Source of the DNA: Acidobacteriota bacterium
GTDB taxonomy: Bacteria; Acidobacteriota; Vicinamibacteria; Marinacidobacterales; Marinacidobacteraceae
Length of the DNA: 35,697 nucleotides
Reading direction: 5' to 3'
Assembly: GCA_028877265.1 (NCBI GenBank)
Contig: JAPPGX010000025.1
Location: 1 to 35,697, forward strand
Both the position numbers and the translations under genes were made by a program. How positions within the stretch are numbered: position 1 is the first letter of the stretch; each line of letters opens with the position of its first letter. Shown one piece after another: positions 8,238 through 16,726 of this stretch. The notes beneath the pieces are model-generated. The model saw nothing but the letters and a program-made list of their open reading frames with translations, was not told the DNA's origin and made no database searches.

Positions 8238-9689
8238 CTATTCCTGAACGAGCGTCGCGGCCTGTTCCGGGAGGCCGCCGAAGTGGCCGTTCGAGAGGAA
8301 CAGGAAGACCGTGCCCCGGTCTCCGCGGGCAAGCTGCTCCACCGTCGCCAGGACCGCGGGATGATCGGTCAGTACGTCCGCCGGGATGCCCGCTGAACCG
8401 AGATCGGAGGCCAGCCGGTCGAGGTCCAGCGAGGCGGTCCCCGGCAGCCGGCGCCCGCGGCTCTCGCCCGCCGGCGACGCCAGCAGCACCTGGTCCGCCT
8501 TCCGGAACGCCCCGGCGAAGCGGTCCTGGAAGACGGCGCTGCGGGCGGTGAAGGAGCGGGGTTCGAAGACCGCCACGAGGCGCGCGCCGGGCCAGCGCTG
8601 GGCCCCCGCCTCGAGCACCGCCTCGACGGCGGTGGGGTGGTGGGCGAAATCCCGCACCACCAGCACCCGCCCGTCGGGACTCGCGGCGAGCTGTTGCAGC
8701 CGGCGCTCCACCCCGGAGAAGTCGCGGACCGCCTCGCGGACCGCCTCCCATTCGACCCCCAGCCACTCGGCGGCGGCCGCCGCCGCCAGGACGTTCCGCG
8801 CCGCGGCCCGGCCCCAGAACCGGCCATGGAGGCTCCGCCGCACCTCGCCGCGAAACGTGGCCCGGAGGCGGCTTCCCGACGGGCCGCTCGGCTGGATGGC
8901 GGCGACCCAGTCGGCCGCCGGGCCCTCTCCGCCCGCGACCGAGAACGTCCGCACCGTGGTGTGGGCAGCCTCGGCAAGCTCGGCGGCCGCCGGCGAATCG
9001 GCGCCGAGCAGCAGCAGCCCGCGGCGCGGAGGCAGCCGGGCGAGGAAGGAGAATTGCCGCCGAACTGCCGCGAAGTCGGAATAGATGTCCGCGTGGTCGA
9101 ACTCCACGTTGCCGATGACGGCTACCTCCGGGAGGTAGTGGAGGAACTTGGGGCCCTTGTCCCAGTAGGCGCTGTCGTACTCGTCTCCCTCGACGACGAA
9201 CGGTTGCCCGGCGGCGCCCAGGGCGAAGCTCCCTCCGAGGTCGGTCGCCACGCCTCCTACGAGGAAACCGGCGTCGAGTCCCGAGGTCCGCAGGATCCAG
9301 GCGAGCAGCGAGGTCGTGGTCGTCTTTCCGTGGGTCCCCGCGACCACCACCGGCACCCGGCGCCGCAGGACCAGCTCCCGGAGCGTCTCCGGAAAGGAAA
9401 CGAGCGGCAGGCGCCGGTCGAGCGCCGCCTCGAGCTCCGGGTTCCCGCGGGAGATCGCGTTGCCGACGATCACCGCCCGGCAGTCGCCGGGGAGATTCCC
9501 GGGCCCGAACGGGGTCCGGACCTCGATTCCCTCGCGTTCCAGCACCGTGGACATCGGGGGATAGGCCCCCTGATCGGACCCGCTCACCCGGTAGCCGAGC
9601 CGCGTCAGGAGTCCCGCGAGCGAGGCCATGGCCGTTCCGGCGACTCCCAGCACGTGCAGGCGGTCGCCCGCCCGGAGTCCGTGGATCAC
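8238..9689 (-). CDS. mpl: UDP-N-acetylmuramate:L-Ala-gamma-D-Glu-meso-Dap ligase
   Basis: Cytoplasmic Mur-family ligase that re-attaches the recycled murein tripeptide to UDP-MurNAc using ATP. 483 aa from a GTG at 9689 that overlaps the ldcA stop by 4 bases (GTGA); the frame extends further upstream but there only shadows ldcA. N-terminal nucleotide fold: VLGVAGTAMASLAGLL (about 13-28). ATP loop: AGTHGKTTTTS (about 118-128). Mpl hallmark: EGDEYDSAYWDKGPKF (about 167-182), which separates it from MurC; a C-terminal DFAHHPTAV is also typical of Mpl. Pairing with LdcA makes a compact recycling unit and implies a Dap-type peptidoglycan. Confidence 0.93.
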   Translation of the reverse strand: MIHGLRAGDRLHVLGVAGTAMASLAGLLTRLGYRVSGSDQGAYPPMSTVLEREGIEVRTPFGPGNLPGDCRAVIVGNAISRGNPELEAALDRRLPLVSFPETLRELVLRRRVPVVVAGTHGKTTTTSLLAWILRTSGLDAGFLVGGVATDLGGSFALGAAGQPFVVEGDEYDSAYWDKGPKFLHYLPEVAVIGNVEFDHADIYSDFAAVRRQFSFLARLPPRRGLLLLGADSPAAAELAEAAHTTVRTFSVAGGEGPAADWVAAIQPSGPSGSRLRATFRGEVRRSLHGRFWGRAAARNVLAAAAAAEWLGVEWEAVREAVRDFSGVERRLQQLAASPDGRVLVVRDFAHHPTAVEAVLEAGAQRWPGARLVAVFEPRSFTARSAVFQDRFAGAFRKADQVLLASPAGESRGRRLPGTASLDLDRLASDLGSAGIPADVLTDHPAVLATVEQLARGDRGTVFLFLSNGHFGGLPEQAATLVQE

Positions 9690-10603
9690 TCCACGGCGCC
9701 TTCGAGCAGCGTCAGTCCGTCCTCGTCCATGCGGGCCCGCACCCCGAACGGGACGGTTCGGCAGGGGTCGTCGTCGGTGTGGCCGGTCGCGAATCCGAAA
9801 ACGACGGGAACCTCGAACCGCTCGCTGAGACGGGCGAGGAGTTCCGCCGTCGTATATCCCTGGTCCGGATGCTGGGTGCAGCCGGGCATCCGGCCGAAGA
9901 CGATGCCCCGCACGCCGTCCAGCAGTCCGGCGAGCGCGAGTTGGGTCAGCATCCGCTCGATCTGGTACGGCTTGACGGAGATGTCCTCGAGGACGGCGAT
10001 CGCGTCCTGGAACGAGGTCGCGAAGGGCGTCCCGGCGAGCGCGGCCAGAATCGAGAGACAACCGCCCCGCAGCACCCCCTCGGCACGCCCCGGATGGAGG
10101 CTTTCCGCGTTCCGCCAGGGCAGGTGAAACCCGGGCTCCCGGGCGCGCAGCAACCCCAGCGTTTCCTCCGCATCCCAACGCGACCGGCCGCGGGCGATCT
10201 GCTGCGCGACCATCGGGCCGTGGAAGGAAACGACCCCTGCCCCCGACCAGAGCGCCAGCAGCGCGGTCAGATCGCTCCCTCCCAGGATGACCTTGGGGTT
10301 TTCGCGGATCCGGTCCGGCGGAATGCGGGGCAGAAGATCCAGGCAGCCGTATCCCCCGCGGGCGCCGAGGAGCGCGCTGACCTCCCCATCTTCGAGCAGC
10401 TCGAGGAAATCGCCGGTGCGCTCGGCTGCGGACCCGGCGGTGTACACGGTCCGTTTCAGCAGGTTCCGGGACCGGCGGGGCACGAGTCCAACGCGGCGGA
10501 GTTCCGCTTCGCCGGCTTCCAGCCAGGGGAGCTGCACCGGGCTCGCCGGCGCCAGGATCCCCACCGTGGCGCCGGGCAGGACCGCGCGAGGTCTAACGGT
10601 CAT
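9686..10603 (-). CDS. ldcA: Murein tetrapeptide LD-carboxypeptidase (peptidase S66)
   Basis: Removes the terminal D-alanine from cytoplasmic murein tetrapeptides, giving the tripeptide that Mpl uses. 305 aa, the usual family size. N-terminal strand VGILAPASPV; nucleophile region LGGSDLTALLAL (Ser about 110) preceded by LGARGGYGCLDLLP; catalytic Glu about 206 in VLEDISVKPYQIERML; catalytic His about 275 in GFATGHTDDDP. No signal peptide, as expected for the cytoplasmic enzyme. The stop overlaps the mpl GTG, so the two recycling enzymes are translationally coupled. The FHA gene ends 3 nt upstream, in the same direction. Confidence 0.93.
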   Translation of the reverse strand: MTVRPRAVLPGATVGILAPASPVQLPWLEAGEAELRRVGLVPRRSRNLLKRTVYTAGSAAERTGDFLELLEDGEVSALLGARGGYGCLDLLPRIPPDRIRENPKVILGGSDLTALLALWSGAGVVSFHGPMVAQQIARGRSRWDAEETLGLLRAREPGFHLPWRNAESLHPGRAEGVLRGGCLSILAALAGTPFATSFQDAIAVLEDISVKPYQIERMLTQLALAGLLDGVRGIVFGRMPGCTQHPDQGYTTAELLARLSERFEVPVVFGFATGHTDDDPCRTVPFGVRARMDEDGLTLLEGAVE

Positions 10604-10606
10604 TCA

Positions 10607-11221
10607 TCAACGGAGGGACGCGACGGCCGCCGCAATGGCCAGCGCGGCCACCACCACGGCCAGGAACCGCAGCCGCGTTCGCCCCGGTTCCCCCGGAAGC
10701 GGCCCGGCAACGTGGAGCCGCGGCGGTGCGGCCGGGGGCCACGGCATCGATTCCTCGCCGGCCGGCTCGTCCGGTCCGGCGGCGGCGGTCGGCATGTCCC
10801 CGGCCTCGCCGGCGCCGGCAGGTTCCTCGGATCGCGCGGCCTCCTCCGCGGCGGGGGCCGCCGCATCCACCCCCGCGGTGGATTCGATGCGGCAGCGGGC
10901 CCCGCCGAAGAGCAGCACGTCTCCGGGATGGATTCGTACCCGGGTGGGTACCGGCGCTCCGTTGACCCGGCTCTGGTTCGTGCTCTGCAGATCCTCGAGG
11001 TGCAACTCGAAGTCGCGAAGGACCAGCCGGGCGTGCTTGCGGCTCACGAAGATGTCGTCGAGGCGGATGGCGCACTCGGGAGAGCGGCCCACGCTCGTTT
11101 CGCGGTTCCGGATCTCGTAGCGCACCGGGGGGTCGAGCCGTTCTCCGGGAGTCGTGCCCGACCGGACGTTCTCCACGACGAGTGTGTAAAGCGCGGCCGT
11201 TGGGCCGGTCCGCTCCGTCAT
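10607..11221 (-). CDS. FHA-domain protein with C-terminal membrane anchor
   Basis: About 204 aa from an ATG at 11221 that overlaps the upstream stop (ATGA). Residues about 25-105 are a canonical FHA phosphothreonine-binding domain: SVGRSPECAIRL, then FVSRKHARL, then LEDLQSTNQSRVNG, with the Gly-Arg, Ser-Arg-x-His and Ser-Thr-Asn phosphate-site residues all present. A long Ala/Glu/Pro-rich linker follows, and the protein ends in a single hydrophobic helix (FLAVVVAALAIAAAVASL), so it should be tail-anchored with the FHA domain in the cytoplasm. A kinase partner is expected, but none is encoded in the window. Coupling to the PEGA protein suggests a shared envelope role. The frame extends upstream into that gene only as a shadow. 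Confidence 0.85.
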   Translation of the reverse strand: MTERTGPTAALYTLVVENVRSGTTPGERLDPPVRYEIRNRETSVGRSPECAIRLDDIFVSRKHARLVLRDFELHLEDLQSTNQSRVNGAPVPTRVRIHPGDVLLFGGARCRIESTAGVDAAAPAAEEAARSEEPAGAGEAGDMPTAAAGPDEPAGEESMPWPPAAPPRLHVAGPLPGEPGRTRLRFLAVVVAALAIAAAVASLR

Positions 11222-13266
11222 TGCGCCGTTCCGAGCCTCCGGGAGGCGAGGGGGGCGAGCAGGGGGCCGTCGTGGGTTACCAGCGTGGCGCCGGACACCG
11301 CTGCCGCCGCCTCGAACGCATGCGCGGCCCGTGCCCGTTCTCCGAGCGCGTCCAGGGCGAGCGCCCGGTAGTAGAGGACCGTTCCCTCGCCGATGCCGGC
11401 CCCCTCCCCCGCTCTCACCCCGGCCAGGTAGCGGACCAGGGCGCGCTCCGGATCTCCGAGCAGGATCCAGCAGATTCCCGCCTCGAGTTGCCGGGTGGCG
11501 TCGCTCCGCCCTCTCGCGAAATCCGCCTCCAGCTCGACCAGGCGCCGGTTGCACTTTCCAGCCGACAGCGAAGGCAGCACCGGCGTTTCGGAGAGCACGA
11601 GGCGCAGCTGCCGCTCGTTGCCCTCCCGGCGTACGACGAGGTCGATCGTCGTGTCCGGCGATTCGCCGGCAATCAGCTCGGCGAGCCCGAGTTCGTCGGA
11701 GAGAAGCCGGCCTTCGACTTCGCGGAGCTCGTCTCCCGGCTCCACGCCGGCGAGTACGGCCGGACCTGCCGGGTGGACACTCGTGACCCGGAGACCTCGA
11801 GACCCGTTCTCGGCCCCTGAATTCGTGAGCGCCACGGCCGTCATGCCGGTCCAGGAACGCCGCCGCGTCGGCGGGGCGAGGAGCCGCTCGGCCGCGCTGC
11901 CCGCACTTTCCGGGGCGAAGCGGTCGAACGGCGCGACGTCCGGCGTCCCGGATCCCGCGGCGAGGAACTCGACCTGCGCCGGCCCGGCTCCCGGTTCCGG
12001 CAGCCGCACGCGCACCCGCGCCTGCACACCGGGCGCGTCCCCGCCGTCCACCACGAAGTAGTCGTCCCGCGCCGCGAGCACCCGGCGGACCGCGCCATCC
12101 GCGGCCGAGGACTCCGGCCCGCTCGGGGTCATGGAGAGCACGGGCAGCACCTCGCACGAAACGGCGGTTCGGGAACCTCGCGAGACCGTGACGGAACGGG
12201 CGCAGCGGCCGGCGGGGTGCCGGATCTCGACCTCGTGTTCCCCCGAGCACATCGCGGAGAACGACAGCGGGGTCACCCCGCGCTCCTCGCCGTCGAGCAC
12301 CACCGTGGCGCCGCTCGGCTCGCTCTCGATCCGCAGCCCTCCGGTGGAAGGGCGGAGCCGCACGAACCGCGGCAGGTAGTCGCGGGCCTCGTCGGCGTGG
12401 AAGGTGAACCGCGACGGGGTCCGGCAGGGCGCCTCCAGCGTGATCTCGTTGGCCCCCGTCTCCAGATTGCCGAGCTGCAGCGGCGCCGAGAACTCGTCGC
12501 GCGCGAAACGCGGCGGAACCAGGGGACGGAGGTCCTCCGGAAGACTGCCGCCGGTGACGCCCGCGACACGGCCTCCGACCCGCACCGTGACTCCCGCCGG
12601 TGAGGTGATCACCGAAAGGACCGGACGGCTGCGCTCCATCTCGTGCTCGATGGCGATCATCTCGCCCGCCAGCACTTCGCGGCGCGGTTCGGTGTAGACC
12701 GTGAATCCGGGGCGTTCCAGCCGAATCGTCAGCAGCCCGGCGAACACCGGCCGCCCGGTCAGCGGCGTCGCGCCGACGGGCTGGTCCTCGACGAACACCG
12801 TGACACCGGCCGGCTCGGTAAGGACGGTGAGGTAGGCGAGCAGTTCGCTGCGCTGCTCCTCGAAGAGGTCCAGCACCCGGGGAGAGAGGCCGCTGGCGTC
12901 GAGCCGCCACGTCGGGTCCGCGAGGATCAGCAGGCGCAGATCGTCGGACGCCTGTTCGGGAGACTCGCGGGTCACGTGGGCCCGGGCTCGGTACTCGAGG
13001 GCCCGCAGGAAGAGTTCGTTCTCGATCTCGGGGAGACGCCCATCCCCGTCGCGGGCCGCATCGAGCTGGTCGAGGATCGCGCTGAGGGCCAGCACGGCCT
13101 CCACCGCCAGGTCGGGATCTCCCGTCTGCGGGCGCAGGGTCCGCAGGTCGCCGGCAATGACGACGGGGTCCGTGGACGCTGTCTCCTGCGCCGCGCTCCC
13201 CGTTGGGAGAAGGGCGAACAGTACGGGGACCATCGCGAGGACGGCCCGGGTCCGGACAGGTCTCAC
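11218..13266 (-). CDS. Exported PEGA-repeat, PDZ and TPR protein
   Basis: 682 aa from a GTG. Signal peptide 1-26 ending in AQE; a helical region to about 140; then PEGA-type beta units about 147-210 (EPAGVTVFVEDQPVGATPLT), about 217-240 (SPAGVTVRVGGRVAG) and about 309-375 (EPSGATVVLDGEERGVTPLS). A PDZ-like domain spans about 488-560 (GLRVTSVHPAGPAVLAGVEP, then GDELREVEG), followed by TPR-like helices (about 575-670). PEGA repeats are thought to bind surfaces or glycans, and PDZ domains bind peptide tails, so an envelope scaffold is plausible. I know no named family with exactly this order. It follows the TPR/propeller gene by 6 nt and overlaps the FHA gene. Confidence 0.8.
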   Translation of the reverse strand: MRPVRTRAVLAMVPVLFALLPTGSAAQETASTDPVVIAGDLRTLRPQTGDPDLAVEAVLALSAILDQLDAARDGDGRLPEIENELFLRALEYRARAHVTRESPEQASDDLRLLILADPTWRLDASGLSPRVLDLFEEQRSELLAYLTVLTEPAGVTVFVEDQPVGATPLTGRPVFAGLLTIRLERPGFTVYTEPRREVLAGEMIAIEHEMERSRPVLSVITSPAGVTVRVGGRVAGVTGGSLPEDLRPLVPPRFARDEFSAPLQLGNLETGANEITLEAPCRTPSRFTFHADEARDYLPRFVRLRPSTGGLRIESEPSGATVVLDGEERGVTPLSFSAMCSGEHEVEIRHPAGRCARSVTVSRGSRTAVSCEVLPVLSMTPSGPESSAADGAVRRVLAARDDYFVVDGGDAPGVQARVRVRLPEPGAGPAQVEFLAAGSGTPDVAPFDRFAPESAGSAAERLLAPPTRRRSWTGMTAVALTNSGAENGSRGLRVTSVHPAGPAVLAGVEPGDELREVEGRLLSDELGLAELIAGESPDTTIDLVVRREGNERQLRLVLSETPVLPSLSAGKCNRRLVELEADFARGRSDATRQLEAGICWILLGDPERALVRYLAGVRAGEGAGIGEGTVLYYRALALDALGERARAAHAFEAAAAVSGATLVTHDGPLLAPLASRRLGTAQ

Positions 13267-13272
13267 ACCGCG

Positions 13273-14850
13273 TTACCGGAGCACCGCCACGGCGCGCGTG
13301 GACTCGTCGAGCACGTAGAGCACCCCGTCGGGACCCACGTCGAGGGACACCGGCCGGCGGACGGCTCCACCCGACCACGCCTCTCCCTGAAGCCTGACGA
13401 TCGGAGTGAAGTCCCGGTCGAAGACGCCGAGCGTGGGGCCGTCGCGGTCCAGCACGAACAGGTTGCCCAGGTCGTCGAAGGCCACGTCGACGGGTTCCGG
13501 GAAACCGGAATCGCGCGTCAGGTGAAAGATCCGCCGGCCCTCCGCGTCGAACGCCAGGACTCCCTGCCGATCTTCGATCACGATCAGGTGTCCCGCGGGG
13601 TGCCGCTCGATGCGGCGCACCTCGTTCAGCCGGGGATGCGGGGTCCGCCCGAGATAGAGGCCGGACCGCGCGAAACGGAACACCCCTTTCTCCCGGTCGT
13701 CCCAGACCCAGTAGCCCTCGGGGGCGACGGTGAGGGCGCGAATCCGGCGGAGGCGTTCCGGGCCGTTCTCGAGGCGGAGCGTCATGAGGTTCCCGCCGAC
13801 GATCAGCGCCTCGTCCGCCGCCACCACCGGGACGGCCATCCCGCCGCCCGCCGCGACGCCATCGGCGTAGGCCAGATCCCAGGGGTCCTCGACTCCGATG
13901 GCTTCTTCGAACTCGCCCTCCGGCGTGAACGTCTGCAACTCGTCGGTGTCCCGGTCGAGAACGTGGAGGCTGCCTTCCGCGATGCGCACCCGGAGCGGCC
14001 GGTCGAGGCGCTGCGGCGGCTGGATCGCTCCCGCGAAGCGCCAGGTGGGACCGCCCGGCGATTGGTAGCGGGAAACCAGGGTGGCAAGCCCCCGGGCTTC
14101 CTCCGCGAGCCTCGCCGCGGAAAAACTCTCGCCCGCCACGCCGGTGGGCGCGGCACCGTCCGCCGCTTCGTCCCGAATCACCCGCAGCAGATCGGCGCGG
14201 AGCCCGGCCACCTCACCGAAGGCCGCGTTCGACTCCCCGAGGCGCGCCAGGGTGCGGGCGAGCAGCAGCCGGGCGCGGAACCGCTCGGCCGAGGACGCCG
14301 GGGCGGAACGCGTCTCGTGGAGCGCCGAGAGCAGGGCTCCCGCGACCGTCCCGTCATCCATGAAGTCGGAGGCGATCGCGGCGATCCCGGTGAGCGCCGC
14401 GAACGACCAGGAAGAACCCGCGGAGCCGGCGACGGTCAGGACGCGTTCGAACTCGGCCAGGGCGTCCTCGGGGCGCGGGGGAAGGCTCCGGATGGCGATC
14501 TCGCCGAGCAGCAGGTGGGCCCCCGGAATCGAGTCGCCCGCCGGGTACGCGCGGAACAACCGGTCCAGCATCTCCTCCGCGGCGGCCGGGTCCCCCTCCA
14601 CGTCGAAGCGGTGCCGCGCGATACGGAGCGCCGCGTCATCGGCGAGCCGGCTCCCCGGCATGGTGTCCAGGATGGCTTCGAAGTCGCGCAGCGCCTGTCC
14701 ATAGCGCCCCCCGGCGTAGAACTGCTCCGCGCTCCGGAAACGCCGTTCGGCGGCACGTTCGAGCTGGGCTTCGGTCCCTGTCTGGGCAAAGAGCGGTTGC
14801 GCAACCGCAAGCCCGATCAGAGCCGAGAGCCATGCCACGCGAGTGGTCAT
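13273..14850 (-). CDS. Exported TPR plus beta-propeller (NHL-like) protein
   Basis: 525 aa with a signal peptide (about 1-22, ending in PLFAQ). Residues about 30-230 are TPR-like helical repeats (AEQFYAGGRYGQALRDFEAI and DALAEFERVL). From about 265 to the end come repeated blades typical of NHL/six-bladed propellers: VRIAEGSLHVLDRDTDELQT, VAPEGYWVWDDREKGVFRF, VAFDDLGNLFVLDRDGPTLG, VGPDGVLYVLDESTRAVAVL. No catalytic motif is seen, so it is probably a periplasmic interaction platform. It is second to a ThiE/TenI gene (18-nt gap) and directly precedes the PEGA gene. The function is unknown. Confidence 0.8.
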   Translation of the reverse strand: MTTRVAWLSALIGLAVAQPLFAQTGTEAQLERAAERRFRSAEQFYAGGRYGQALRDFEAILDTMPGSRLADDAALRIARHRFDVEGDPAAAEEMLDRLFRAYPAGDSIPGAHLLLGEIAIRSLPPRPEDALAEFERVLTVAGSAGSSWSFAALTGIAAIASDFMDDGTVAGALLSALHETRSAPASSAERFRARLLLARTLARLGESNAAFGEVAGLRADLLRVIRDEAADGAAPTGVAGESFSAARLAEEARGLATLVSRYQSPGGPTWRFAGAIQPPQRLDRPLRVRIAEGSLHVLDRDTDELQTFTPEGEFEEAIGVEDPWDLAYADGVAAGGGMAVPVVAADEALIVGGNLMTLRLENGPERLRRIRALTVAPEGYWVWDDREKGVFRFARSGLYLGRTPHPRLNEVRRIERHPAGHLIVIEDRQGVLAFDAEGRRIFHLTRDSGFPEPVDVAFDDLGNLFVLDRDGPTLGVFDRDFTPIVRLQGEAWSGGAVRRPVSLDVGPDGVLYVLDESTRAVAVLR

Positions 14851-14868
14851 GAAGGGGGCCTCGTCAGT

Positions 14869-15522
14869 TTACTGAACCGGTTGCCGGACGGTTCGGAGGT
14901 CCGGGCGGCGGGCTACGAACGCGCGAGCCCGGGCCGCATCACGGAACGAACGGATGGCCGCGAACCCGGAGACGCCGACGCCGCGGAGGCGTTCGAGGTT
15001 CTCCGGGGTCAGGCCCCCGACCGCCCAGACGGGAATCCGGAGCCGCCGGCAGGTCTCCCGGAAGACGTCCGGCGGCAGCGGCCGCTTTCCGCCGGTGGGC
15101 GCGACCGGCCCGAGGATCACGTAGTCGGCCCCGTCCCTTTCCGCGGCGACCGCCGCGTCCACCCCGTGCACCGAGCGGCCGAGGAGCAGCCGCCCCCGGG
15201 GGAACCGGGAGCGGACGGCCGCGACCGGCAGACCGGTTGCCGGCAGGTGAACGCCGGCCACCGGGAACGCGGCGGCGAGCGCCAGCCGGTCGTTCACGAC
15301 CACGCGTGACAGGACGTCCCGGGCTTCGGAGGCGAGCACCTCCAGGAACCGTTCGAACTCACGGTCCGAAGCCTCCCGGTCGCGCAACTGGAGGAAGTCC
15401 ACCCCGAGCGAGCAAAGTTCCACGAGATGGTCCGCCGAGAGCCCGCGCACGGCGCAGATCGCGCAGGCGACGGGGCGCCCTGGCGATCCCAGGTCGTGGG
15501 CGATGGAACGCCCCATCCTCAA
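14869..15522 (-). CDS. Thiamine phosphate synthase/TenI-family protein
   Basis: TIM-barrel protein of the ThiE/TenI superfamily, about 217 aa. Motifs in order: FLQLRDREAS, VVNDRLALA, GVHLPATGLPV, GRSVHGVDAAVAAERDGADY, VILGPVAPTGGK, IPVWAVGGLTPENL. ThiE couples thiazole phosphate with HMP-pyrophosphate; TenI is a thiazole tautomerase. The GVHLPATGLP segment and the lack of a clear pyrophosphate-binding Ser-Arg pattern make TenI at least as likely. No other thiamine gene is nearby. The listed start is a TTG; an ATG two codons on (15516) is an equal candidate. It lies 11 nt after rplS, so it probably reads through from the ribosomal operon. Confidence 0.82.
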   Translation of the reverse strand: MRMGRSIAHDLGSPGRPVACAICAVRGLSADHLVELCSLGVDFLQLRDREASDREFERFLEVLASEARDVLSRVVVNDRLALAAAFPVAGVHLPATGLPVAAVRSRFPRGRLLLGRSVHGVDAAVAAERDGADYVILGPVAPTGGKRPLPPDVFRETCRRLRIPVWAVGGLTPENLERLRGVGVSGFAAIRSFRDAARARAFVARRPDLRTVRQPVQ

Positions 15523-15533
15523 GGGGTCGTCGA

Positions 15534-15983
15534 TCAGCGTCGCTTCTCGCGGAGCCGGGCAGCCTTCCCCTTGCGTTTGCGGAGGAAATAGAGCTTGGCG
15601 CGCCGCACGTGGTGCGAACGGACGACCTCCACCTTCGCCACCAGGGGCGAGTGCAGCGGAAAGATCCGCTCGACGGCGACGCCGAACGAGGTCTTGCGGA
15701 CCGTGATCGTGCGGCGGTTTCCGCCGTGCTTCATCGCGATCAGGATCCCCTCGAAAATCTGGATTCGTTCCCGATCCCCCTCGCGGATGGTCGCGTGGAC
15801 CCGGACCGCATCGCCGGGATGGAGATCCGGGCGGTCCGCCTTCAGGTCCGCGGCCTCCAGCTCCCGGATGATCTCTGCCCCCGGTTTGATCCGCGCCGGC
15901 TCCGGCTCCACTTCCGCATCCACCGAAACCGCCAGGGCGGTCTCCTCCGGGGCGTCCACGGCTTCTTGCTCACTCACACTCAT
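15534..15983 (-). CDS. rplS: Ribosomal protein bL19
   Basis: Large-subunit protein at the 30S/50S interface. 149 aa, against about 115 in most bacteria, owing to an acidic N-terminal extension of about 35 residues before the conserved core. Core motifs: PGDAVRVHATIREGDRERIQ, FEGILIAMKHGG, TVRKTSFGVAVERIFPLHSP and VRRAKLYFLRKRKGKAARL. The start overlaps the trmD stop by 4 bases (ATGA), consistent with translational coupling in the conserved rpsP-rimM-trmD-rplS operon. Confidence 0.96.
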   Translation of the reverse strand: MSVSEQEAVDAPEETALAVSVDAEVEPEPARIKPGAEIIRELEAADLKADRPDLHPGDAVRVHATIREGDRERIQIFEGILIAMKHGGNRRTITVRKTSFGVAVERIFPLHSPLVAKVEVVRSHHVRRAKLYFLRKRKGKAARLREKRR

Positions 15984-16720
15984 GACGTTTTCTCCTTCGT
16001 AGCTGGATTCGGTTTCGAGGCCATCGCTCCCTGTCCCGCGAATGTCGAGAACAGGTCGGGCCGCCGGTTCCTGGTCACTTCGACCGACTCTTCCAGTCGG
16101 AACCGGCGAACCGCCTCGTGGTTCCCCGACAGGAGAACCGGCGGCACTTCCCTGCCCCGGAAGACCGGGGGACGGGTGTACTGGGCATGCTCGAGGAGTC
16201 CGGTGGCGAACGACTCCCGGACCACGGATTCGGAATCTCCGACGGCGCCGGGGATCAGCCGGGTCACGGCATCCACCACGACCATGGCCGGGATCTCCCC
16301 TCCGGAAAGGACGTAGTCACCAACGGAGAGCTCTTCCGCGCCGCTGAGTGCGGCAAAGCGCTCGTCGACGCCCTCGTAGCGCCCGGCGACCAGCAGCAAC
16401 CGCGGTTCCCCGGCGAACTCGGCGACCACCGCCTGGTCGAGTTGCCGGCCGCGCGGCGACAGCAGGACGACCCGGGGCTTCGCCGCGTCGAGTCCGCTGA
16501 TCGCTTCCACGGCCTCGACCAGCGGTTCGACGCGCATCACCATGCCGGGCCCACCTCCGTAGGGAGCGTCGTCGGCCCGCTGGAATCGGCCTTCGGTCCA
16601 GTCGGTGAGCGCGTGCGTCTCGATCCGCAGCAGACCGGCCTGCCGCGCCCGCCGCACGATGCCGTGGTCGAAGACCTCCCGGAACATGCCGGGGAGCAGG
16701 CTCAGGATGTCGATGCGCAT
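15980..16720 (-). CDS. trmD: tRNA (guanine-37-N1)-methyltransferase
   Basis: SPOUT-fold enzyme that uses SAM to methylate G37 next to the anticodon, preventing +1 frameshifting. 246 aa, the normal length. It starts MRIDILSLLPGMF and carries DDAPYGGGPGMVM, LLSPRGRQLDQ, VAGRYEGVDERF and the knot signature LSVGDYVLSGGEIPAM. Both termini match the family; the last 15 residues are a short basic tail. It lies 6 nt after rimM and overlaps rplS by 4 nt. Confidence 0.97.
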   Translation of the reverse strand: MRIDILSLLPGMFREVFDHGIVRRARQAGLLRIETHALTDWTEGRFQRADDAPYGGGPGMVMRVEPLVEAVEAISGLDAAKPRVVLLSPRGRQLDQAVVAEFAGEPRLLLVAGRYEGVDERFAALSGAEELSVGDYVLSGGEIPAMVVVDAVTRLIPGAVGDSESVVRESFATGLLEHAQYTRPPVFRGREVPPVLLSGNHEAVRRFRLEESVEVTRNRRPDLFSTFAGQGAMASKPNPATKEKTS

Positions 16721-16726
16721 GTCGGT

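Noticed and set aside
9690-10178. Long N-terminal extension of mpl
   Set aside because: The frame is open through ldcA, but the extra 160 residues are Arg-rich and the family fold begins at the GTG at 9689.
11222-13378. FHA protein as the C terminus of a 923-residue fusion
   Set aside because: The upstream part is an out-of-frame shadow of the PEGA gene; an ATGA overlap gives a natural start for a separate FHA gene at 11221.
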